Shown: piece after piece, positions 57,276-64,000 of the stretch
Layout of the letters: the number at the start of each line of letters is the position of its first letter
How positions within the stretch are numbered: position 1 is the stretch's first letter
Origin: Mesorhizobium sp. PAMC28654
Lineage (GTDB): Bacteria; Pseudomonadota; Alphaproteobacteria; Rhizobiales; Rhizobiaceae
NCBI RefSeq assembly: GCF_020616515.1
Contig: NZ_CP085135.1
Span: forward strand, 2,542,001 to 2,606,000
DNA length: 64,000 bases
Direction of reading: 5' to 3'
Notes under the pieces: model-generated
Seen by the model: the letters and a program-made list of their open reading frames with translations, nothing else
Told to the model about the DNA's origin: nothing
Database searches by the model: none
Program-made: the position numbers and the translations under genes

Positions 57276-58754
57276 ATGACCTTCAAAGTCCTGACTGCGG
57301 AAATCTACCACGAGACCAACACGTTCAGCCGCCATCCGACCGATGAGCAGGCGTTCCGCGACCGCTATTTCCTGATCGGAGCGGAAGCCATTGCCCAGCG
57401 GAGCGACGCCAACACAGAGCTTGCCGGTTTCCTTGATGTGGCGCGTGCCCGCGACTGGCAGGTCGAGCATGTGCTGAGTTCCGCCGCTGGCCCGAGCGGC
57501 AGGGTCACGCTCGCTGCGTTCGACTGGCTATGCGAACCGTTGATCGCTGCCGCGAAAGTTGGAAATTTCGACGGGATTTTGCTGGGACTGCATGGCGCGA
57601 TGGTTCCCGACTTTTGCGAAGACGGCGAAGGCGAACTGCTTCGGCGCCTGCGTGCCGTGATCAGTCAGGCCGTGCCGATTGCCATTACGCTTGACCCGCA
57701 CGCCAACGTCAGCCGGCAGATGTGCGAGATCGCCGATATCATCGTCGCCTTCAAGACCTATCCGCATGTCGACATGCGTGAGATCGGCCGGCAGGCCGGC
57801 GAAATCCTGCAGCGCACGATGGCCGGCGAGATCAAGCCGCGCACGATCAGCGCCAGGCGCCCCATGCTCGAGGAGGTCAATGGCGGGCGCACCGACATCG
57901 GTCCGATGCTCGAGCGGCTCGCATCGGCGCGGGCCTACGAAGCAGAAGGCGACGTTTTTGCAGTCAGCATCAATGGCGGCTTCGCCAGCGCCGATATTGC
58001 CGAGGTCGGCCCGACCGTGCTGGTCACCGGCCAAGGCGATTTCGATGCGCACCAGGCCTTTGCCGAAACAATCGCCGACGACATCTGGGAGAGACGCCAC
58101 GAGGTGCTGAACGAGTATGTCAGCGTCGAAACGGCGGCGGCTGTTGCCGTGGCCTACAAATCGGACGATGGCCCGCTTGTCATCGCCGATTATGCCGACA
58201 ATCCTGGCGGTGGTGGCTATGGCGACTCGACCAATCTGTTGAAGGCGATGCTCGATGCAGGTGTGACGGACGCCTGCTTCGGTCCGATGGTCGATGGCGA
58301 GGCTGCGGCGGCCTTGCATGGGTGCGCCGTTGGCGAACGCGTCGAGATCGCGCTCGGCGGCAAGACCGACGCCCGCTTCGGCGGCGGTCCGCTCGAACTC
58401 AATGCTGAGATCGTCGCGTTGAGCGATGGCCACTTCGTCGGCAACGGGCCGATGATTGGCGGACTGCCTGGCAATTTCGGGAGGAGTGCGGTGCTGCGCG
58501 TCGACGGCATCGAAATCCTGATCGTGACCATCGCCCAGCAGATGCTGGACCTCCAGCAGTTCCGGGCATTCGGCATCAACCCAGTGGAGAAGCGGATGGT
58601 CGCATTGAAATCGATGCAGCACTTCCGTGCCGCGTTCGCGCCGATTGCCGGCAAGATCATCGTCTGCGATAGTGGCGCGCTTTGTACGCCTCACTACGAG
58701 CGGATGCCGTATCGGAATGTACCGCGGCCTATCTTTCCACTCGATCAGGAATGA
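57276..58754 (+). CDS. M81-family metallopeptidase (MlrC-like)
   Basis: Protein of 492 residues related to microcystinase MlrC, the metal enzyme that hydrolyses linearised microcystin and short peptides. Metal-site candidates are the His/Glu pair in EIYHETNTFS, the Asp and His in LDPHANVS and the His in KTYPHVDMRE. LHGAMVPD and DNPGGGGYGDST are family signatures, and the MlrC C-terminal domain follows from about residue 300. It lies 68 bases after the transporter, so imported peptide-like molecules are its probable substrate. Related proteins are common near dpp-type operons in rhizobia. Confidence 0.88.
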   Translation: MTFKVLTAEIYHETNTFSRHPTDEQAFRDRYFLIGAEAIAQRSDANTELAGFLDVARARDWQVEHVLSSAAGPSGRVTLAAFDWLCEPLIAAAKVGNFDGILLGLHGAMVPDFCEDGEGELLRRLRAVISQAVPIAITLDPHANVSRQMCEIADIIVAFKTYPHVDMREIGRQAGEILQRTMAGEIKPRTISARRPMLEEVNGGRTDIGPMLERLASARAYEAEGDVFAVSINGGFASADIAEVGPTVLVTGQGDFDAHQAFAETIADDIWERRHEVLNEYVSVETAAAVAVAYKSDDGPLVIADYADNPGGGGYGDSTNLLKAMLDAGVTDACFGPMVDGEAAAALHGCAVGERVEIALGGKTDARFGGGPLELNAEIVALSDGHFVGNGPMIGGLPGNFGRSAVLRVDGIEILIVTIAQQMLDLQQFRAFGINPVEKRMVALKSMQHFRAAFAPIAGKIIVCDSGALCTPHYERMPYRNVPRPIFPLDQE

Positions 58755-58766
58755 CGGCACCAACAG

Positions 58767-59235
58767 TCATTCCCGATAAGTTGTCGGTTTCCAGTTGTGG
58801 ATGGAAATGATGTCCCGCAGTTCCGTGCGCACCGCACGGAAGAGGCCCTTGCGCCCGACATAATCCGAAATGATCCCATAATTGGGGCCGGTGAACCAGA
58901 TGCTGCCGTCGGACTTCACGACCATATCGTTTGGTGAGTTCAACGGCTTGCCGTCGAAAGGTGATCGAGCCGTCCCATTCCGTGCGCACGACGCGGCGCT
59001 CCCGCCGCATGCAAGTGACCAGCCTTCCGTTCCCGTCGCGTGTATTGCCGTGCGGGTTGGAGACATGGCCGCGGAAAAGGCGAAACCGCTCCGGTCTCCT
59101 CGTCCCAGCGCAGCATCCGGTCGTTGGGAATATCGCTCCAGATCAGCGACCGGAGGTCTGCGGAATAGACCGGCCCTTCCGCCCAGCGATTTCCCTTCTG
59201 GGGGACGCCCGCGAGAAAACGCCTGCGCGACCAAG
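58767..59235 (-). pseudogene. SMP-30/gluconolactonase-family gene, heavily decayed
   Basis: Family motifs occur in order but in three different frames: WAEGPVYSADLRSLIWSDIP, then SNPHGNTRDGNGRLVTC, then FDGKPLNSPNDMVVKSDGSIWF and the typical PNYGI. The N-terminal part is short and the C-terminal half is lost. It is a different copy from the intact periplasmic SMP-30 gene at 29.6 kb, because no signal peptide is present. Confidence 0.75.
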
Positions 59236-60095
59236 GCAGCGTTGTAATTGATGTGATAGGCGGGCATCGTCATTGCCCAGGGATTGAGGCAGCCGTTGAA
59301 TGATGGTCTTCGGGCACGAAGCAAACCCACCCTATTTGCACGTCGTTGCGCGCCGCAACTCTCCAACATGCCGACTGCGCTTTACACCCCTTCCAACTTC
59401 GTTCAGATCAACCCTGTGTTTTGCTAGGAGATCGAAAGAGGTTATCGCAACCAGACAGCGGAAGGTGACGATCGGGCCGGGGCGGCTCGGCAAGCTACGC
59501 CATTGCCATCGCTTCCCCTATTCCCACTCGATTATTAAAACAGCACCCAACCAATTGAAATCATTTGATAATTTATTCTGGCGACGAGAGAATTCCGACG
59601 CGGAGGCCGTCAAAAAGTTACGCTTCTGATTTTAAAGGGAAAATCGCCGGAAAATTTATTTAGAGGTTTCGCCAACTATCGGGACCAGTCGGTCGATTTT
59701 TGCACCTCGCGGCGTCCGGCAGCGCACCGACTCCGTCTCGGAAAGTACCGTCAGCGATCCATACCACGCTTATAAGGTGGATGCCATTGGGTCGGGGGAC
59801 ATGCCCCCTGCATCAACGTTCGGCGGCTCGATCCAGCCGGCTTCGAACTCGTGCGCTCCGACGACATTCCCGGAGATTTCCGACCGGAGGGAAACTGCGG
59901 TTCATCGCACGTTCGCCGTAGCCCTCGCGGCTGCAATACACGGGCCGCAATCGGTTCGCCCAGAGCTATATCGCACGACCACCAACAGGCCCTCCTCCCT
60001 CTGTAGCCGGGCCTCTCGATCCCGCCGCCCAAGGGCTGTATTTTTTGTAATCTTCGTGCTACATATTCCGTCGATCCGTAGCGCGAAGATACCAA
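59236..60095. other. intergenic stretch of about 860 bases, no gene seen
   Basis: No reading frame here resembles a known family. The part 59520-59660 is clearly poorer in GC than its surroundings (runs such as AAATCATTTGATAATTTATTC), suggesting a promoter region or DNA of other origin. The hipBA promoter must lie at its right end. Confidence 0.4.
60046..60063. promoter_or_regulatory. candidate HipB operator
   Basis: TGTA-ATCTTCGTGC-TACA is an 18-base dyad 33 bases before hipB, within the T-rich promoter region. Antitoxin autoregulation at such a site would be expected. Confidence 0.3.
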
Positions 60096-60431
60096 ATGCC
60101 CACTCCGCACCACCCTCCTGCCGCCGTGCGCCGCGCCCTACGCAAGCTCGGCGCGGATATCCACGACGCCCGGCGTCGGCGGCGACTGCCGATGGCGGTG
60201 GTGGCGGAGCGCGCCTTTACGTCCCGCTCGACCCTGCAAAAGATCGAAGCCGGCGACACCAACGTCAGCATCGGCATCTACGCCGCCGTCCTTCAGGCGC
60301 TCGGCCTGCTCGAGGGCCTGAGCCAGGTCGCCGACATCAGCAACGACAGCGTCGGACAGGCGCTGGCAAGCGCCGACCTGCCCAAGCACGTCCACCTCAA
60401 ACGAACAGCCGGATCGTCCAACGATGGCTGA
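60096..60431 (+). CDS. hipB: HipB-like antitoxin (XRE helix-turn-helix)
   Basis: Protein of 111 residues. A Cro/C1-type helix-turn-helix spans about residues 18-72 (IHDARRRRRLPMAVVAERAFTS, then TLQKIEAGDTNVSIG). Its stop lies eight bases inside hipA, the normal arrangement. It should neutralise HipA and repress the operon. Confidence 0.88.
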   Translation: MPTPHHPPAAVRRALRKLGADIHDARRRRRLPMAVVAERAFTSRSTLQKIEAGDTNVSIGIYAAVLQALGLLEGLSQVADISNDSVGQALASADLPKHVHLKRTAGSSNDG

Positions 60432-61671
60432 CTTCGAGGTCCATATCGAGCTGGATGGCCGCACACGGCCGGTCGGATTGGCGAGAAGTAACCGGGTCCG
60501 AGGCACAGAAACCGTGCTCTTCGAATACGCTGCCGGATGGCTCGACGACCCCGAGCGCTTCTCTCTTGAGCCGGCTCTTACCCTGACCCGGGGCGCCTTC
60601 GCCCCTCCTGCGGGACAGGCCACCTTCGGCTCCATCGGTGACTCCGCGCCCGACACTTGGGGCCGCCGCCTGATGCAGCGAGCCGAGCGGCGTCTCGCCG
60701 AACGCGAGGGCCGCCCCGTCCGCACTCTGGCGGAGAGCGATTATCTGCTCGGCGTCGCAGACGAGACGCGTCTTGGCGCGCTCCGATTCCGCTGGGCGGG
60801 CGAAGAGGTATTCCAGGCGCCGATCCGCGCGGGTGTTCCCGCCCTGATCGACCTCGGCCGCTTGCTCCAGATCACCGAGCGGATTCTCCGGGACGAAGAA
60901 ACGGACGAGGATCTCCAGCTCATCTTTGCGCCGGGATCGTCCCTCGGCGGCGCGCGGCCCAAGGCGTCGGTCACCGATCAGCATGGGCGCCTCTCCATCG
61001 CCAAGTTTCCGAAGGAGACCGACGACTACAGTATGGAGACCTGGGAGGAGATCGCCCTGCGGCTGGCCGGGCGTGCCGGCATCGCCACGCCGGACCATGA
61101 GCTGATTGAGGTTGCGGGCAAGGCGGTGCTGCTATCGCGGCGCTTCGATCGCGCTGGCGCCGTTCGAATTCCTTTCCTCTCGGCCATGGCGATGATGGGA
61201 GCCAAGGACGGCGAGCGCGGCAGTTACCCGGAGATCGTTGACGCCCTTGTGCAGCATGGCGCCCAAGGAAAGACCGACGCCCACGCCCTCTATCGACGTG
61301 TCGTCTTCAACGTCCTGATCTCGAATGTCGACGATCACCTGCGCAACCACGGCTTCCTCTGGCTGGGCAAAGCGGGATGGTCGCTCTCCCCGGCCTACGA
61401 CCTCAATCCCGTACCGACCGATCTCAAAGCGCGTGTGCTGACGACGAACATTGATCTCGACGAAGGCACCTGTTCGATCGACCTTCTCGAGGCGGCGGCG
61501 GAGTATTTCGGCCTCAGCCTCCCCGCAGCGCGCACCATCATCAAAGATGTCGCGTCGGTGACGGCCGCATGGCGAGAGACCGCGAAGGAAGCCGGCGCCC
61601 GGGCCGCCGAAATCACCCGCATGGCGAGCGCCTTCGAGCATGACGATCTCAAGCGGGCGCTGGCGCTATGA
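60424..61671 (+). CDS. hipA: HipA-like serine/threonine kinase toxin
   Basis: Toxin kinase of 415 residues. The N-terminal HipA_N-like domain (about 5-110) is followed by GGARPKASV (the phosphate loop region), ISNVDDHLRNHGFLW with the catalytic Asp and Asn, and LSPAYDLNPVP with the metal-binding Asp. E. coli HipA phosphorylates glutamyl-tRNA synthetase; the target here is unknown. All key residues seem present, so the pair should be active. Confidence 0.9.
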   Translation: MADFEVHIELDGRTRPVGLARSNRVRGTETVLFEYAAGWLDDPERFSLEPALTLTRGAFAPPAGQATFGSIGDSAPDTWGRRLMQRAERRLAEREGRPVRTLAESDYLLGVADETRLGALRFRWAGEEVFQAPIRAGVPALIDLGRLLQITERILRDEETDEDLQLIFAPGSSLGGARPKASVTDQHGRLSIAKFPKETDDYSMETWEEIALRLAGRAGIATPDHELIEVAGKAVLLSRRFDRAGAVRIPFLSAMAMMGAKDGERGSYPEIVDALVQHGAQGKTDAHALYRRVVFNVLISNVDDHLRNHGFLWLGKAGWSLSPAYDLNPVPTDLKARVLTTNIDLDEGTCSIDLLEAAAEYFGLSLPAARTIIKDVASVTAAWRETAKEAGARAAEITRMASAFEHDDLKRALAL

Positions 61672-61774
61672 AAGTGACTTCCGTTGATTGCAACGATCAG
61701 GCAGCCGCAAACCGCGTTGCCGGCTTGGCCGTCGATCGGGAAGTTTCCGATTTTGACTACGTCCGTTGCGCCCA

Positions 61775-62978
61775 ATGACCGACGAGCATCCCAATACGCA
61801 GGGCGACGAACATCGCTTGTTCGAGCGCATTTCACGCGAGAGGTTTGACGCCCTGGTCCTGTGGGGCATGCCGCAGCCGATGCGCGAGGACACACTAAGC
61901 GCCTCACATTGGTCCGCGGACAACGAACGGGTGATCGCGGGCGTTTTTCACGTCATCGACACCAAGGAATTCATGTGCGTCGCCTTTGCTCGAGACACCG
62001 CTGGCCGATATCGGCCGTTCCAGAGATCCCATTTTCTGCCCAGCGCGCGGGCGGGCGAACTTGCTCTTAAGCGAGACTTCGGCCGCGGCTTACTGACTGC
62101 TCAACCGGAACTTTCAGCGGCCGATGCACGGCCGGAGGGCGTCGATCTGTTTGCGACCCTCGGTAACATCGGACGTCATCACGACGCCTATGTCATGCTG
62201 CGCGACGGCTTCAATCAGGGCGCAGCGCGCGCCTTGCTTGAAGAGGTCTCCAGCTGGGTTCCCGACCTTGACGGCAACCTCGTCCGAGATTTCCAGACGA
62301 GCGGCTACAGCGCGCGCGCGTGGGAACTCTATTTACGGGCCGCCCTCCGGGCGCTGAACTTCGACATGGACCACACGCACGCAGCCCCCGACTTCTGCGT
62401 TAGGAAAGGCGGAAAGACAGTCTTCGTCGAGGCGACCACGGTCAATTCGCAGGACAACTTTCAGCTCGGCGATAGGCGCGGGCCCGCCGCCGGACGCGCC
62501 CGAACAGCTTCGGCCGTTCCTCGAAAACCAGATGCCACAGAAGTTCGGGTCGCCACTCTTTTCGAAAATGAAGAAGCGCTACTGGGAGAAGGCCCATGTG
62601 GCGGGCCATCCGCTCCTGCTGGCAATCGCCGACTTTCATGCACCGGCGTCAATGCGCTGGTCGCACGCCGCCCTGCCGTTCTATCTCTATGGGCTGCGGA
62701 TGGTGACGACCGTCGACACCGACAACCGGCTCATTGAACTATTCGTGCCAGGCCCCGATCATGTCGTAGGCGGCAAGATCGTGCCGACGAATTTCTTCGA
62801 GCAACCCGACACAGAGCATATCTCCGGCGTCCTGTTTTCGAACGCGGGCACGATCGTCAAGTTCAGCCGAATGGGCGTGCGCGCAGGCTTCGGCGATCCA
62901 TGGGTCAGCTTGGTTCGAAAAGGGGTATTGATCGATCCGGGAGCCGGCATGGCCAGCGCCACCCCGTTCAAGCCTTGA
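61775..62978 (+). pseudogene. hypothetical protein with a nuclease-like motif, internal frameshift
   Basis: Not recognised as a named family. The first frame (from ATG 61775) reaches about 62470; the second continues with PPPDAPEQLRPFLENQ to 62978, together about 400 residues. Around 62390-62440 the sequence reads PDFCVRKGG then VFVEATTVN, which resembles the PD-(D/E)xK nuclease core with Glu-Ala-Thr in place of Glu-x-Lys. One base gained or lost between about 62455 and 62480 separates the halves. It follows hipA by about 100 bases and might be a third gene of the same accessory module. Confidence 0.6.
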
Positions 62979-63015
62979 AGATCGCTCACGTTGCGATTGT
63001 GGCCGAACAGCCTAA

Positions 63016-63906
63016 GAGGCTGTTTGATAACCTTTGACATTGGCTTTGGGGTCTGTTTCAGGCTTGGGATGTGGACAGCATCAAGCCGAGGCCGGATGGC
63101 CAGAATCGCCAAGAAGACGAAGCGCTATCCGAGTGACCTGACCGATGAGGAATGGTCGGCTGTGGAGCCGTTTCTGCCAGGGGTCAGCGGCACGGGACGT
63201 CCGCGCCGGACTGACCTTCGCGAGGTTCTGAACGCCATCCGGTATCTCGTGCGATCGGGCTGCGAGTGGCGGATGCTGCCTGTCCACTTCCCTCCCTGGC
63301 AAACGGTTTACTGGTGGTTTCGCCGTCTGGTTCGGCGGCTGATGTTCCCGGACCCTTCACGATGTCGTCCTGATGATCGACCGGGCTCGTGCCGGCCGCG
63401 ATGTCGAGCCGAGTGCGGCGGTGATCGACAGCCAATCCGTCAAGGCCCCGGCCGCTCATGGCACGCGCGGATTCGACGGCGCCAAGAAGATCGTCGGGCG
63501 CAAGCGCCACATCGCGGTCGATACGGATGGCCGCTTGCTGATGGTTAGCCTGACCACGGCCAACATCGCGGACAGTACAGGCGCTCAGGCCGTGCTGGAG
63601 GCCACCTACAAGCGCTGGCCGAAGGTCAAACACCTGTTCGCCGACAGCGCATACGACAGGCGGACACTGCTCGACAAGGCCGCTTTCCTCGACTTCACGG
63701 TTGAGATCATCAAGCGGACCGAGGCGGCCTTCGTGGTTCTGCCGCGCCGATGGGTGGTCGAGAGAACCTTTGGATGGATGACACGGCATCGACGCCTCGT
63801 GAGAGACTACGAAGCACGACTGGATGTCTCACACGCCATGATCGACATCGCTATGGCAGGCCTACTCATCCGACGTATCGCACATCCCTAGTTCTCAAAC
63901 GGACTC
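63016..63906 (+). mobile_element. IS5-family insertion sequence with TAA target duplication
   Basis: Inverted ends GAGGCTGTTTGATAAC (63016-63031) and the complement of GTTCTCAAACGGACTC (63891-63906) match at 13 of 16 positions. TAA flanks both sides (63013-63015 and 63907-63909). The element is 891 bases, the size and target habit of IS427-like IS5 elements. Confidence 0.88.
63096..63891 (+). pseudogene. IS5-family transposase in two frames
   Basis: The first frame (ATG 63096) carries the DUF4096-type N-terminus [19 protein letters not shown] and [15 protein letters not shown]. Near 63347-63350, at TTCCCGG, the frame changes by one base, and the second frame encodes the DDE core: [20 protein letters not shown] and RRWVVERTFGWM with the catalytic Glu. 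IS427-group elements often need a frameshift to join two reading frames, so this may be programmed rather than damage. Confidence 0.85.
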
Positions 63907-64000
63907 TAAGGGGGTCGAAGAACAAACGGTCCCGATGGCTGATGACCACGCGAGCGATCAGCCTTCGCCACTCGCCTGTCCCCAAAAGCCTGCTGTTGCG

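Noticed and set aside
1..64000. tRNA, rRNA, riboswitch or replication-origin signals
   Set aside because: Scanning by eye found no cloverleaf, CCA-ended gene, rRNA motif, iteron array or clear riboswitch; weak cases cannot be excluded without a covariance search.

Overview
The window looks like a high-GC alphaproteobacterial chromosome or genomic island, most likely a Mesorhizobium-like rhizobium. This is inferred from protein style, the density of catabolic ABC-transporter operons and the mix of insertion sequences; no marker gene (rRNA, tRNA, core housekeeping) is present to prove it.

Region 1 (1-6.8 kb, plus strand) is a purine or nucleoside salvage block. It holds the 3' part of a BMP-type ABC transporter (ATPase, two permeases), an 8-oxoguanine-deaminase-like amidohydrolase, and an NCS2 nucleobase permease broken by a small deletion. 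Region 2 (6.9-7.7 kb) is debris: an IS5-type transposase tail and the last part of an RND pump. Region 3 (7.8-13.0 kb) is a compact copper-defence set: copZ divergent from copA, then a Tat-exported multicopper oxidase and cueR. Three MerR-type promoters with 19-base spacers tie copZ, copA and cueR together.

Region 4 (13.1-41.4 kb) is the largest unit, a three-armed catabolic locus. A minus-strand pair (dihydropyrimidinase-like hydrolase and dimethylglycine-dehydrogenase-like demethylase) diverges from a plus-strand operon: peptide-type ABC importer, MFS exporter, two SDRs, an epimerase, a PuuE-like deacetylase and a dihydroorotase/allantoinase-like protein. That operon converges on a long minus-strand operon: MmgE/PrpD, sarcosine oxidase B-D-A-G, a DapA-family lyase, a 2-hydroxyacid dehydrogenase, a non-pyrrolysine MttB homologue and an SMP-30 lactonase. 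A GcvA-type LysR gene diverges from it. Together they read as import, ring opening and stepwise N-demethylation of an N-methylated, possibly ureide- or hydantoin-like compound; the substrate is not identified.

Region 5 (41.5-51.8 kb) is a sulfur-scavenging cluster (FAD/NAD(P)-binding protein, SsuD-like monooxygenase, SfnB-like flavoprotein, branched-chain-type ABC transporter) wrecked by two IS3-family elements. These removed livG and parts of livF, livK, livH and an rpiR regulator. Region 6 (51.9-58.8 kb) is an intact oligopeptide-type ABC transporter followed by an M81 (MlrC-like) peptidase. Region 7 (58.8-64 kb) holds a decayed SMP-30 gene, a hipBA toxin-antitoxin pair, a frameshifted protein with a nuclease-like motif and a recent IS5-family insertion with a 3-base target duplication.

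A striking overall property is the number of reading-frame breaks in otherwise well-conserved genes: NCS2 permease, RND tail, two SDRs, hydroxyacid dehydrogenase, soxD, soxA, the 62-kb hypothetical and the IS5 transposase. Either parts of the region are decaying or the assembly carries small indels; the sequence alone cannot decide.
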